DNA of 64,000 nt from SHVZ01 sp044223515 (GCA_044223515.1 JBGALV010000010.1:1-64000); one strand, 5' to 3'; shown: positions 27,357 to 37,138, counted from the stretch's first letter. The notes: a model not told the origin generated them from the letters alone. Numbers and translations: made by a program.

Positions 27357-28247
27357 ATGGACCGTTATGCCTTCCTCGAAGAGCGCGGGCTCGTCACCAT
27401 CGCCGGCGAGGATCGGGTCTCCTTCCTCCAGGGGCTGGTCTCCAACGACGTCGCCAAGGTGTCCGCTGCCCGGACGGTCTACTCGGCCTTCCTCACCGCG
27501 CAGGGCAGGTTCCTGCACGACTTCTTCGTGATCGACATGGGCGAGATGCTGGTGCTCGATTGCGAGCGGAGCCGCGCCGAGGATTTGAGGAAGCGCCTCT
27601 CCCTCTACAAGCTCCGCTCCAGGGTCGTGCTCGGCAACGTCAGCGACGAGTACCGGATCTTCGCTGCATTCGGCCCGACCGTTGCCGACAAGCTGGAGCT
27701 GACCGAGCCCGGCCAGGCCCGGGAATATGCCGGTGGCATCGCTTACCTCGACCCGCGCCTCAAGGAGATGGGCGTGCGCGTGCTGCTGCATGGCGGCCTC
27801 GGCGAGGATCCGCTGGTGGCGCTGGGATTCAACCGCGTCGAGCCGGACGAGTATCACGCGCTCCGCATCGCCAGCGGCCTTCCCGACGGCAGCCGCGACC
27901 TCCCGGTCGAGAAGGCGATCCTGCTCGAGAACGGTTTCGACGAGCTCAAGGGCATCGACTGGGACAAGGGCTGCTATGTCGGCCAGGAGCTGACCGCGCG
28001 CACCAAGTATCGCGGCCTGGTGCGCAAGCGCCTGATCCCGGTCGAAATCGAAGGCCCGATGCCGGCCTTCGGCGCCGAGATCGCACTCGACGGCAAGGAG
28101 GCCGGCGAGATGCGCTCCGGCCAGGGCCACCGCGGCCTGGCGCTGCTGCGCATCGAGGCGGTCGAGAAGGCGCTGGCCGAAGGCCAGAAGCTCACCGCCG
28201 GAGACGCCAAGCTGACCCCGGTGAAGCCGGGTTGGGTGACCTTCTAG
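27357..28247 (+). CDS. ygfZ: YgfZ/GcvT-domain folate-binding protein for Fe-S cluster maintenance
   Basis: A 296-residue protein of the YgfZ/IBA57 family, which uses folate and a reactive cysteine to maintain certain 4Fe-4S enzymes. The family signature KGCYVGQE sits at 204-211 with Cys206. The N-terminal half (LEERGLVTIAGEDRVSFLQGLVSND) is the GcvT-like fold. Length is normal for the alphaproteobacterial group. GGAG precedes the ATG. Downstream on the opposite strand lies an Rrf2 regulator, another Fe-S-linked family, though the adjacency may be accidental. Confidence 0.94.
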   Translation: MDRYAFLEERGLVTIAGEDRVSFLQGLVSNDVAKVSAARTVYSAFLTAQGRFLHDFFVIDMGEMLVLDCERSRAEDLRKRLSLYKLRSRVVLGNVSDEYRIFAAFGPTVADKLELTEPGQAREYAGGIAYLDPRLKEMGVRVLLHGGLGEDPLVALGFNRVEPDEYHALRIASGLPDGSRDLPVEKAILLENGFDELKGIDWDKGCYVGQELTARTKYRGLVRKRLIPVEIEGPMPAFGAEIALDGKEAGEMRSGQGHRGLALLRIEAVEKALAEGQKLTAGDAKLTPVKPGWVTF

Positions 28248-28334
28248 GCCGCCAGAATCCGCAAGGTCTCCGCACCTGCCGCCGCCGAGGGCATGCCGCT
28301 CGAGACCGAACCGTCGCCGCCAGATACGAGAAGC

Positions 28335-28757
28335 CTAGGCCGCTTCGGACTTGAGGTCGCTCACCACCTCGGCGAGCGAGGTGCGTTTCAGCTCGCGCGC
28401 CAGCGCCGCTTCGGCGCGGCCGAGCACGCCGGACAGCACGCGCTCGATGTTGCGGCCGACGGGGCAGCAGGTGCTCGGGTGATCGTGGATCGCGAAGGGC
28501 TCCGGCGCCTCGACCGCGGCGCGCAGGTCGTGCAGCGTGATGCGGTCCGCCGGCCGCGCCAGGACCGATCCGCCGGCGGCGCCGCGACGCGCGTTGACCA
28601 GGCCGGCGCGGGCCAGGGCCGAGACGATTCGCCGGACGACCACCGGATTGGTGTCGATGGAGTGCGCGATCTCGGCCGACGTCTTCGGCGTCTCGCCCGC
28701 CAGGGCGAGCAACGCCGCGATGTGGACGGCCATCGAGAATTGGCAGTTGCCGGGCAT
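28335..28757 (-). CDS. Rrf2-family transcriptional regulator
   Basis: 140 residues with an N-terminal winged helix-turn-helix (MPGNCQFSMAVHIAALLAL is the usual Rrf2 start, VVVRRIVSALARAGLVNARRG the recognition and wing). The cysteines are C5 and the CC pair in HPSTCCPVG, which differs from the three-cysteine cluster spacing of IscR, so cluster binding is uncertain; the YwnA-like subgroup lacks clusters. The start at 28757 fits family alignment; an upstream ATG at 28787 is possible. No target is identified. Confidence 0.88.
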   Translation of the reverse strand: MPGNCQFSMAVHIAALLALAGETPKTSAEIAHSIDTNPVVVRRIVSALARAGLVNARRGAAGGSVLARPADRITLHDLRAAVEAPEPFAIHDHPSTCCPVGRNIERVLSGVLGRAEAALARELKRTSLAEVVSDLKSEAA

Positions 28758-28868
28758 GTTTCGATTCTCTCGGGCGAAGTCTAGCACAGGTGGCCGGCGG
28801 CCCTTCGCGTTTCAAGGCGGGCCTTGCCGTTCCAAGCGGGCGGAGAGTCCCTTATCCTCGCCGCTCGC

Positions 28869-30104
28869 ATGGCCCATGACCCCGCCCTGGTCCAGCAGAC
28901 GCTGGCGCACGCCCAGCAGGCACTGCACGAGCACGACCTGTCGCGGGCGACCCGATATCTCCAGCGGCTGCACAACGCAGGCCTCGCGGACGCCACGAGC
29001 CACCAGATGCTGGCGATCGCCGCGATGGAGCTCGGGCTTTTCGAGTCGGCCCGACGGCACTTGGAGGCGGCGCGGCGGCTGGCCCCGAAGCCGGAGGCGC
29101 GAGAGCGCTTCCTCGTGATCCGGGCCTGGGGCGCGGGCTTCTGGGCCGACGTGCTGCACACGGTCCACGGCCTGGCGCTCGCCGAGGCGAGTGGCCGCAC
29201 GCCGATCGTCCATTGGGGGCTCGAAAGCCGCTATCGGCGTCCGGGCGTCGAGAACGCCTGGCCTCTCTATTTCGAACCGGTCTCCCCGCACACGATCACG
29301 ACCGCCGAGAAGGAAGGTCTCTCGATCTTTCCGCCGAAATGGACGCGGGCAAACCTGCGCGCGCTCCGCGTCAACAAGGACGACGGCGACTGGAGCTCGC
29401 TGTCAGGGCTCTATCTGATCAACTGCGGCACCGACGTCGCGGTGATGGACTTCTTCACCGAGCTCGAGGACCTGGCGCCGTGGTTCGCTCCCGGCCATCC
29501 ACTCGCTGCCGCCGATCCCGAGCTCGCCCTCGGCCAGCTCTATCGACGGTACGTCCGGCTGACGCGCGAACTGACCGACGAGCTAGACCGCTTCGAGGCG
29601 CAGCTGATCGGCCGGCGGCCGACGATCGCGATGCACTACCGCACCCAGGGCCTGCCGAAGATCACCGAGGCCGCCGACCGCAAGGGCCTCGGCCCCGAGC
29701 GCTTCGCCGAGGCGATCGACCGCTACCTCGCCGCCAATCGAGACGCCGGCATCTACCTGATGACCGACTTCGCTCCCGCCGTGCTCTATTTCCGCGAGCG
29801 CTATGGCGACCGGGTCGCCTGCCGCGAGGTGACGCGGGTCGCGCGGGTCGAGGAACAGTCGCTCGAGATCCATCAGCAGCACGACGGCGTGACCCTAGGC
29901 CGGGAGGTCGTGCTCGACACCTTCCTCGCCGCCCGCTGCGACGCCTTCATCGGCGACGGCGCCTCGGGCGTCTCGCAGGCGGTGACGCGGCTCAAGGAGT
30001 GGCCCAAGGGGACGGCGACGCTGTTCCGGCCCGGCCAGACGGCACTGGCCGGACAGATCCGCCGGCACACCGATCCGTCACCCTGGTGGAACCCGACAAG
30101 TTGA
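28869..30104 (+). CDS. TPR plus fucosyltransferase-like (NodZ/GT23-resembling) protein, first copy
   Basis: 411 residues. The first 75 form TPR-like helices (LVQQTLAHAQQALHEHDLSRATRYL, HQMLAIAAMELGLFESARRHLEAARRL). The rest resembles the NodZ/FUT8 O-fucosyltransferase fold: FLVIRAWGAGFWADVLHTVHGLALAEA (GDP-sugar lobe entry), RRPTIAMHYRTQG (the H-x-R-like substrate motif), YLMTDFAPAVLYFRERYGDRV and DTFLAARCDAFIGDGASGVSQAV. Probably a cytosolic glycosyltransferase acting on a surface glycan; donor unproven. Start ATG at 28869. Its stop overlaps the start of a tandem paralogue as TGATG. Confidence 0.72.
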   Translation: MAHDPALVQQTLAHAQQALHEHDLSRATRYLQRLHNAGLADATSHQMLAIAAMELGLFESARRHLEAARRLAPKPEARERFLVIRAWGAGFWADVLHTVHGLALAEASGRTPIVHWGLESRYRRPGVENAWPLYFEPVSPHTITTAEKEGLSIFPPKWTRANLRALRVNKDDGDWSSLSGLYLINCGTDVAVMDFFTELEDLAPWFAPGHPLAAADPELALGQLYRRYVRLTRELTDELDRFEAQLIGRRPTIAMHYRTQGLPKITEAADRKGLGPERFAEAIDRYLAANRDAGIYLMTDFAPAVLYFRERYGDRVACREVTRVARVEEQSLEIHQQHDGVTLGREVVLDTFLAARCDAFIGDGASGVSQAVTRLKEWPKGTATLFRPGQTALAGQIRRHTDPSPWWNPTS

Positions 30105-31335
30105 TGACCTACGACGCGCGCCTGATCGAGGAGACGATGCGGCGGGCGGGGCGTGCGCTGCGCGAAGGCGATCACTCGCGCGCCAATCGCCTGCTGCAGA
30201 GGCTGCATGCCGCCGGCCATGCGAGCGCGGAAAGCCACCGCATGCTGGCGACGATCGGCGCCGAGCTCGGCCTTTTCGATCACGCCGTCCGCCACGCCGA
30301 CGACGCGCGGCGGCTGCAGACTCCACCGGACGGGCGCGAACGCTTCCTCGTGATCCGCGCCTGGGGGGCAGGGTTCTGGGCGGACGTCTCGCACACGGTG
30401 ATCGGGCTCGCCTTCGCCGAGGCATCGGGACGCACACCCATCGTCCACTGGGGACGCGAGTGCCGGTACCGCCGCGCCGGCATCGAGGATGCCTGGCGCC
30501 TCTATTTCGAGCCGGTCTCACCGCACACGATCGCGACCGCCGAGCAGGACGGCCTCTCGATCTTTCCGCCGAAATGGACCAAGGCCAACCTGCGCGAGAT
30601 CCGCGTCAACAAGGAGACCGGCGAGTGGAGCTCGCTCTCGGGGCTCTATCTCCTGAAGCGCGACGAAGATATCGCGGTCTTCGACTTCTTCACCGAGCTC
30701 GACGAGCTGGTGCCGTGGCTGGCCCCGGACCATCCGCTCGCGACCGACTTCGAATCCGGGTTCGGCCAGCTCTACCGCCGCTATGTGCGGCCTACCTCGC
30801 AGCTGTCCGAGGATCTGGCGCGCTTCGAGGCGCGGCTGATCAAGCGCCGGCCGACCATCGCCGCGCATTTCCGCACGCAGGGCCCGGAGAAGGTCAGCGA
30901 GTCGTCCGACGGCAAGGCGATCGGCCCCGAGAGCCTCGCCGAGCCGATCGATCGCTATCTCGCGGCCAACGCGGACGCCGGCGTCTACCTGATGACCGAC
31001 TTCGCGCCGGCGGTCGCCTATTTCCGCGAGCGCTACGGCGATCGCCTCGCCTGCCGCGAGGTCACGCGGATCAAGACCAGGAGGAACGCTCGCTCGAGAT
31101 CCACCCGCGCTATGACGGCGTCATGCTCGGCCGCGAAGTGGTGCTCGACACCTTCCTCGCCGTCCGCTGCGATGCCTTCGTCGGCGACGGCGCTTCGGGC
31201 GTCTCCTGGGCGGTGAGGCTGCTCAAGGACTGGCCGGACGGAGCGGTGACGCTGCTGAGGAAGCAGCCCATCGACCTGGCGCGCCCGATCCGCAACCACG
31301 CCGATCCCTCGGCGTGGTGGAACCCGACCGCGTAA
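30104..31335 (+). pseudogene. TPR plus fucosyltransferase-like protein, second copy, one-base frameshift
   Basis: A tandem paralogue of the preceding gene, collinear over its whole length and closely similar (FLVIRAWGAGFWADV, PIVHWG, IFPPKWT, YLMTDFAPAVAYF are shared). The frame that begins at 30104 breaks near 31078 after CREVTRIK. The adjacent frame carries on at EERSLEIHPRYDGVMLGREVVLDTFL to the normal C-terminus WWNPTA at 31335. Comparison with copy one (TRVARVEEQSLEIH) shows exactly one missing base. With it restored, the gene has 411 codons against 412 in copy one. Either a real frameshift or a sequencing error; everything else, including codon use, looks functional. Confidence 0.82.
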
Positions 31336-31344
31336 GACCGAATC

Positions 31345-34020
31345 CTAGGCGGCCTTCTTCTCGCCTTCGATCGCCGCCTGCGCCGCGGCGAGACGCGCGA
31401 TCGGCACGCGGTAGGGCGAGCACGAGACGTAGTCGAGGCCGACCTTCTCGCAGAAACGGATCGAGGCGGGATCGCCGCCATGCTCGCCGCAGATGCCGAG
31501 CTTGATGTCCTTGCGGGTCATTCGGCCGCGCTCGGCGGCGATCTCCATCAACTCGCCGACGCCGTCGACGTCGATCGAGACGAACGGATCCTGCTCGAGG
31601 ATGCCCTTCTCCTGATAGGTCTTCAGGAACGAGCCGGCATCGTCGCGCGACAGGCCGAAGGCGGTCTGCGTCAGGTCGTTGGTGCCGAAGGAGAAGAACT
31701 CCGCCGACTCGGCGATCTCCTTGGCCCTGAGCGCCGCGCGCGGCAGCTCGATCATCGTTCCGGTCAGGTAGGGAACCTTGGTGCCGGTCTCCTTGGCGAC
31801 CTCGGCCGCGACGCGGTCGATCATCGTCTTCAGGATGTCCAGCTCCTTCTTGGTCGCGATCAGCGGGATCATGACCTCGGGAAGCGCCGTCTCGCCAGAC
31901 TCCTTGGAGACTGCCGCGACCGCCTCGAAGATGGCGCGCGCCTGCATCTCGTAGATCTCCGGATAGGAGATGCCGAGGCGGCAGCCGCGATGGCCGAGCA
32001 TCGGGTTCGATTCCTTAAGCTCGATCGCGCGCTGGCGCAGCGTCTCCGCCGACGCGCCGGAGGCCTTGGCCACCTCCTCGATCTCCGCCTCGGTGTGCGG
32101 CAGGAACTCGTGCAGCGGCGGATCGAGCAGGCGCACCGTCACCGGCAGGCCGCGCATGATGCGGAAGATCTCGACGAAGTCGTCCCGCTGCATCGGCAGG
32201 ATCTTGGCCAGCGCCGCGCGGCGGCCCTCGGTCGAGGTCGCCATGATCATCTCGCGCACCGCGACGATGCGGTCGGCGTCGAAGAACATGTGCTCGGTGC
32301 GGCAAAGCCCGATGCCCTCGGCGCCGAACTGGCGCGCGGTGCGCGCGTCGGTCGGGGTGTCGGCGTTGGTGCGGATCTTGAGGCGCCGGAGGCCGTCGGC
32401 CCACTGCATCAGCGTCGCGAAGTCGCCGGAAAGCTCGGGCTGGATCGTCGGCACCTCGCCGACGAAAACCTCGCCGGTGCCGCCGTCGATGGTGAGGATG
32501 TCGCCTTCCTTGACCGTGGTGCCGCGCACCGAGAGCTGCTTCTTCGCGTAGTCGACGCGAAGCTCGCCGGCACCGGAGACGCAGGGCCGGCCCATGCCGC
32601 GGGCGACCACCGCCGCGTGGCTGGTCATGCCGCCGCGCGTGGTGAGGATGCCTTCCGCGGCATGCATGCCGTGGATGTCCTCGGGGCTGGTCTCGATGCG
32701 GGTCAACAGCACGCGCTCGCCCTTGGCGGCGCGCGCCTCGGCCTCGTCGGCCGAGAACACGACCTTGCCCGAGGCGGCGCCCGGCGACGCAGGCAGGCCG
32801 CGCGCGAGCACGGTCTTCTTCGCCTTCGGATCGAGCGTCGGGTGCAGGAGCTGGTCTAGCGAGGACGGGTTGATGCGGAGCACCGCTTCCTGCTTGTCGA
32901 TCAGGCCCTCGGCGACCATGTCGACCGCGATCTTGAGCGCGGCCTTTGCCGTGCGCTTGCCGGACCGGGTCTGCAGCATGAACAGCTTGCCGCGCTGGAC
33001 CGTGAACTCGATGTCCTGCATGTCGCGGTAGTGCTTCTCGAGCTGCCCGCGCACGGTGTCGAGCTGCTTGAACACCTCCGGCATCGCCTCTTCCATCGCC
33101 GGCAACGTCGAGAGGTTCGCCTGCTTGCCGGCGATGGTCAGCTGCTGCGGGGTGCGGATGCCGGCGACCACGTCCTCGCCCTGGGCATTGATCAGGAACT
33201 CGCCGTAGAAGCGGCGATCGCCGGTCGACGGATCGCGCGTGAAGGCGACGCCGGTGGCGCAGTCGTCGCCCATGTTGCCGAACACCATCGCCTGGACGTT
33301 GACCGCCGTGCCCCAGGAGGCCGGGATGTCGTGCAGGCGGCGATAGACGATGGCGCGCTGGTTCATCCAGCTCTTGAACACGGCGCCGATAGCGCCCCAG
33401 AGCTGTTCCTTCGGATCCTGCGGGAATGGCTTGCCGGTCTCTTCCTCGACCTTGGCGCGGTACGCCTTGACCAGTTTCTTCAGGTCCTCGGCATCGAGCT
33501 CGGTGTCGAGCGCAACGCCCTTGGCATCCTTGGTGTCGCCCAGGATCTCCTCGAACAGGTGATGCTCGACGCCCAGCACGACGTCGCCGTACATCGAAAT
33601 GAAGCGGCGATAGCTGTCGTAGGCGAAGCGCGGATTGCCGGAGAGCTTGGCCAGGCCCGCGACCGTCTCGTCGTTGAGGCCCAGGTTGAGGACCGTGTCC
33701 ATCATGCCCGGCATCGAGGCACGGGCGCCGGAGCGGACCGACACCAGCAGCGGGTTGGCGGCATCGCCGAACTTCGATCCCACCGTCTTCTCGATCGCGG
33801 CGAGCGCCGCCTCGACCTCGCCCTTGAGTTCGGCCGGATACTTCTCGCCGTTGTCGTAGTAGTGCGTGCAGACCTCGGTGGTGATGGTCAGGCCCGGCGG
33901 CACCGGCAGGCCGAGATTGCACATCTCCGCCAGGTTGGCGCCCTTGCCGCCCAGCAGGTTCTTCATCTTGGCGGTGCCTTCGGCGGCGCCGTTGCCGAAT
34001 CCGTATACCCACTTGCCCAT
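31345..34020 (-). CDS. ppdK: Pyruvate, phosphate dikinase
   Basis: The 891-residue enzyme converts PEP, AMP and PPi to pyruvate, ATP and Pi reversibly; in such bacteria it links glycolysis and gluconeogenesis. The ATP-grasp start MGKWVYGFGNGAAEG with GGKGANLAEM, the phosphohistidine swivel domain TRGGMTSHAAVVARGMGRPCVSGAG and the PEP barrel with its C-terminal CGEHGGDPASIRFC are all present, and length is normal. It starts two bases after the glyS stop and is part of the glyQ-glyS-ppdK transcription unit, an arrangement known in Alphaproteobacteria. Confidence 0.98.
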   Translation of the reverse strand: MGKWVYGFGNGAAEGTAKMKNLLGGKGANLAEMCNLGLPVPPGLTITTEVCTHYYDNGEKYPAELKGEVEAALAAIEKTVGSKFGDAANPLLVSVRSGARASMPGMMDTVLNLGLNDETVAGLAKLSGNPRFAYDSYRRFISMYGDVVLGVEHHLFEEILGDTKDAKGVALDTELDAEDLKKLVKAYRAKVEEETGKPFPQDPKEQLWGAIGAVFKSWMNQRAIVYRRLHDIPASWGTAVNVQAMVFGNMGDDCATGVAFTRDPSTGDRRFYGEFLINAQGEDVVAGIRTPQQLTIAGKQANLSTLPAMEEAMPEVFKQLDTVRGQLEKHYRDMQDIEFTVQRGKLFMLQTRSGKRTAKAALKIAVDMVAEGLIDKQEAVLRINPSSLDQLLHPTLDPKAKKTVLARGLPASPGAASGKVVFSADEAEARAAKGERVLLTRIETSPEDIHGMHAAEGILTTRGGMTSHAAVVARGMGRPCVSGAGELRVDYAKKQLSVRGTTVKEGDILTIDGGTGEVFVGEVPTIQPELSGDFATLMQWADGLRRLKIRTNADTPTDARTARQFGAEGIGLCRTEHMFFDADRIVAVREMIMATSTEGRRAALAKILPMQRDDFVEIFRIMRGLPVTVRLLDPPLHEFLPHTEAEIEEVAKASGASAETLRQRAIELKESNPMLGHRGCRLGISYPEIYEMQARAIFEAVAAVSKESGETALPEVMIPLIATKKELDILKTMIDRVAAEVAKETGTKVPYLTGTMIELPRAALRAKEIAESAEFFSFGTNDLTQTAFGLSRDDAGSFLKTYQEKGILEQDPFVSIDVDGVGELMEIAAERGRMTRKDIKLGICGEHGGDPASIRFCEKVGLDYVSCSPYRVPIARLAAAQAAIEGEKKAA

Positions 34021-34022
34021 GG

Positions 34023-36116
34023 TCAGCCCTCGATCTTCGAGAAGTCGGCGATCGCGTCCATTCCGACGCGGATCTGTGAAAGGAGGCAGAGGCGGTTGGC
34101 GCGCAGCTCCGCTTCCTCGGCGTTGACGGTCACCTTGTCGAAAAAGTCGTCGACGGGTGCGCGCAGATGCGCAAGCGCACCCATCGCGCCCGAGAAGTCC
34201 TCGTCGGCGAGAAGCGGATCGGCCTTCGATCCGACGTCGAGGATCGCCTGGTGCAGGCGTCCCTCTTCAGGCACAGCGAAGCGCTTGGGATCGGCAAGGC
34301 GATCGTAGCGCTTGGCGTCCTTCTTCTCCTCGATGCGGAGGATGTTGGCGGCGCGGCGATAGGCGACCAGCAGGTTGGCGCCGTCGTCGGAGGCGACGAA
34401 GCCCTTCAGCGCCTGGCCGCGCGAGATGAGCCGCACGAGATCGTCCTCGCCGCCAGGAACCGCGAAGACCGCGGCGACGAGGTCGTGCTTGAGGCCCTCG
34501 TCGCGCAGGTGGACCTTCAGGCGGTCGGCGAAAAAGTCGAGCAGAGCGCGCGCGACGCCGTCCGCCTTCGACCTGTCGAAGCCGGCATAGAGCGCATGAG
34601 ATCGCTCGAACAGCTCGAGCAGGCCGATCCGGAGCTTGTTCTCGAGGATCAGCCGGATCGCGCCGAGAGCGGCACGGCGAAGCGCGAACGGATCCTTGGA
34701 GCCCGTCGGCTTCTCGTCGATGGCGAAGAAGCCGACCAGCGTGTCGACCTTGTCGGCGAGCGCGACCGCCACGGACACCGGCGCGGTCGGGCAGCGATCT
34801 TCTGGCCCCTTGGGCGCGTAGTGATCGGCGACCGCCTCGGCGACCGCCTCGGGCTCTCCGTCGTGGCGGGCATAGTAGCGCCCCATCACGCCCTGGAGTT
34901 CGGGGAACTCGCCGACCATGCCGGTCGTCAGGTCCGCCTTAGCGAGGCGACCGGCGCGTTCCGCCTGGGCCGCATCGCAATTCGGCAGCTTCGTCGCGAG
35001 CCAGCGCGCAAGGCCGGCGATTCGCTCGGCCTTGTCAGCCATCGTGCCGAGGCCCTGGTAGAACAGGATGGAGCCGAGATCGCCGGTGCGGTCGGCGAGC
35101 TTCTTCTTCCGGTCCTGGTCCCAGAAGAAGCGCGCATCGGACAGCCGCGCGCGCAGCACGCGTTCGTTGCCGGCGACGACCTGCTTGCCGCCGTCCTCGT
35201 TCTCCATGTTAGCGACGACGACGAAGTGCGGCGCGAGGGAGTCGTCGAGGCGGAGGCAGGCGAAGTATTTCTGGTTATTCCGCATCGAGGTGGTCAGCAC
35301 CTCGGGCGGGACGCTCATGAACTCGTCGTCGATCCGGCCGAACAGCGGCACCGGCCACTCGACCAGGCCCGCGACCTCTTCGAGCAGGCCGTCATCGGCC
35401 TTGAGCTGAAGACCATGCTCGCCCGCGCGCTGGCCGGCGATGCGGCTGATATAGGCTTTCCGGTCCGCGGCATCGACCATGACATAGGTTTTGTCGAGCT
35501 TGTCGGCGTAGTCCTCGAACGAGGTCACCGCGAACGGCGCGGGCGCGAGGAAGCGATGGCCGACGGTCTCGTTGGTGAACCCCATGGCACCGCCGCCGAG
35601 ATCGATCCTGCCCGGCACCGTCTCGCCGCCGAACACGCAGAGCACCGCGTGCAGCGGGCGGATCCAGCGCTGTCCCCAGGTCGCCCAGCGCATCGACTTC
35701 GGCCAGTCGAAGGCCTTGATCAGCGTCGGTACGATCTCGGCCAGCACCGCGGCCGTGGCGCGGCCCGGCTGCTTCTGGACCGCGAAGTAGAAGACGCCCT
35801 TGCCGGAGTCGCGTTGCTCGGCCTGGTCGAGGCTCGCGAGGCCCGCCGCCTTGAGGAAGCCGTCGATCGCGCCCTGCGGCGATCCCACCTTCGGCCCCTT
35901 GCGCTCGACCGTGCGGTCGGGCTGTGCCGCCGGCAGGTCGGCGACCACCGCGGTCAGCCGGCGCGGGCCTGCGAAGGTCTTCACCGCGTCCTTGGGCAGC
36001 TCGAAGCCGTTCTCGGCGAGAAGCGCCGTGAGACGCTCCTTGAGCTGCTCGCCGGCGCGACGCTGCATGCGGGCCGGGATCTCCTCCGACCTGATCTCGA
36101 GAAGAAGCTCAGGCAC
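34023..36116 (-). CDS. glyS: Glycyl-tRNA synthetase beta subunit
   Basis: 697 residues, the beta chain of the bacterial alpha2beta2 glycyl-tRNA synthetase. It begins MPELLLEIRSEEIPARMQRRAGEQL, the invariant N-terminus, and contains KRMRWATWGQRWIRP-like SMRWATWGQRWIRPLH, TSMRNNQKYFACL, YQGLGTMADKAERI and DKVDTLVGFFAI. The HD-like and anticodon-binding C-terminal parts are intact. Its start overlaps the glyQ end by eight bases, fitting coupled synthesis of the subunits. Confidence 0.98.
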   Translation of the reverse strand: MPELLLEIRSEEIPARMQRRAGEQLKERLTALLAENGFELPKDAVKTFAGPRRLTAVVADLPAAQPDRTVERKGPKVGSPQGAIDGFLKAAGLASLDQAEQRDSGKGVFYFAVQKQPGRATAAVLAEIVPTLIKAFDWPKSMRWATWGQRWIRPLHAVLCVFGGETVPGRIDLGGGAMGFTNETVGHRFLAPAPFAVTSFEDYADKLDKTYVMVDAADRKAYISRIAGQRAGEHGLQLKADDGLLEEVAGLVEWPVPLFGRIDDEFMSVPPEVLTTSMRNNQKYFACLRLDDSLAPHFVVVANMENEDGGKQVVAGNERVLRARLSDARFFWDQDRKKKLADRTGDLGSILFYQGLGTMADKAERIAGLARWLATKLPNCDAAQAERAGRLAKADLTTGMVGEFPELQGVMGRYYARHDGEPEAVAEAVADHYAPKGPEDRCPTAPVSVAVALADKVDTLVGFFAIDEKPTGSKDPFALRRAALGAIRLILENKLRIGLLELFERSHALYAGFDRSKADGVARALLDFFADRLKVHLRDEGLKHDLVAAVFAVPGGEDDLVRLISRGQALKGFVASDDGANLLVAYRRAANILRIEEKKDAKRYDRLADPKRFAVPEEGRLHQAILDVGSKADPLLADEDFSGAMGALAHLRAPVDDFFDKVTVNAEEAELRANRLCLLSQIRVGMDAIADFSKIEG

Positions 36117-36993
36117 GCGACTGGCCCACCCAGGCTTCGCAGCAGGCCTTGGCCAGCGCGCGGACGCGGCCGATATAGGCCTGACGCTCGGTCACGCTGA
36201 TGACGCCGCGCGCATCGAGCAGGTTGAAGGTGTGTCCGGCCTTGAGCACCTGATCGTAGGCCGGCAGCGCAAGCCCGCGTTCGAGCAGGCGGCCGCACTC
36301 CTTCTCCGCGTCGGTGAAGCGGACGAACAGGCGGTCGGTGTCGGCGACCTCGAAGTTGAAGGTCGAGAACTCCTGCTCGGCGCGGAGATAGATGTCGCGA
36401 TAGGTCTTGCCGCCCTTGTCCTTGGGCACGCCGTCCCAGTCGAGATCGAAGATGCTGTCGACGCCCTGGATGTACATCGCCAGGCGTTCGAGGCCGTAGG
36501 TGATCTCCACCGGCACCGGATCGCACTCGATGCCGCCGACCTGCTGGAAGTAGGTGTATTGGCTGACCTCCATGCCGTCGAGCCAGACCTCCCAGCCGAG
36601 GCCCCAGGCGCCGAGGGTCGGGTTCTCCCAGTCGTCCTCGACGAAGCGGATGTCGTGGGCCATCGGATCGATGCCGAGGCGCCGGAGGCTCTCCAGGTAA
36701 AGTTCCTGGTTGTTCGGCGGCGACGGCTTCATGATCACCTGGAACTGGTAGTAGTGCTGAAGCCGGTTCGGGTTCTCGCCGTAGCGGCCGTCCTTCGGGC
36801 GGCGCGACGGCTGCACATAGGCGCAGTTCCATACCCGGTCCGGGCCGAGCGAGCGCAGCGTCGTCGCCGGATGCGACGTGCCGGCGCCCATCTCCATGTC
36901 GTAGGGCTGAAGAATGACGCAGCCCTGCTCCGCCCAATACGCTTGGAGGGTCAGGATCAGGGACTGGAAGCTGGTCGGGCGGGGGGGCGCCAT
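36109..36993 (-). CDS. glyQ: Glycyl-tRNA synthetase alpha subunit
   Basis: A 294-residue class II synthetase catalytic chain that activates glycine and charges tRNA-Gly together with GlyS. Motif 2-like AYVQPSRRPKDGRYGENPNR, FQVIMKPSP, EDDWENPTLGAWGLGWEVWLDGMEVSQ split around the active site, and EITYGLERLAMYIQGVDSI are textbook for the family. A promoter is visible just upstream (37018-37046), and AAGGA lies seven bases before the ATG. Confidence 0.98.
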   Translation of the reverse strand: MAPPRPTSFQSLILTLQAYWAEQGCVILQPYDMEMGAGTSHPATTLRSLGPDRVWNCAYVQPSRRPKDGRYGENPNRLQHYYQFQVIMKPSPPNNQELYLESLRRLGIDPMAHDIRFVEDDWENPTLGAWGLGWEVWLDGMEVSQYTYFQQVGGIECDPVPVEITYGLERLAMYIQGVDSIFDLDWDGVPKDKGGKTYRDIYLRAEQEFSTFNFEVADTDRLFVRFTDAEKECGRLLERGLALPAYDQVLKAGHTFNLLDARGVISVTERQAYIGRVRALAKACCEAWVGQSRA

Positions 36994-37017
36994 CGGCCGT
37001 CCTTTTTGCAGTGCAGC

Positions 37018-37046
37018 GATATAACCAGGGCCTGGGGGGTGGTCAA
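37018..37046 (-). promoter_or_regulatory. Promoter of the glyQ-glyS-ppdK operon
   Basis: On the minus strand TTGACC (37046-37041), a 17-base spacer and TATATC (37023-37018) form a near-consensus sigma70 promoter. The predicted start is near 37011, leaving an untranslated leader of about 17 bases with AAGGA before glyQ. Confidence 0.7.
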
Positions 37047-37138
37047 GGCGACATCCCGACGCCCTTCCGATTGCCGGCGACCGAGCCGGCTTCTACGCTG
37101 CCCGACGCTATCCCCCTGCATCCGTTCTGGAATCGATC

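Noticed and set aside
31345..34020. PEP synthase or PTS enzyme I instead of pyruvate phosphate dikinase
   Set aside because: Length (891), the MGKWVYGFGNGAAEG start and the CGEHGGDPASI segment are those of the dikinase.
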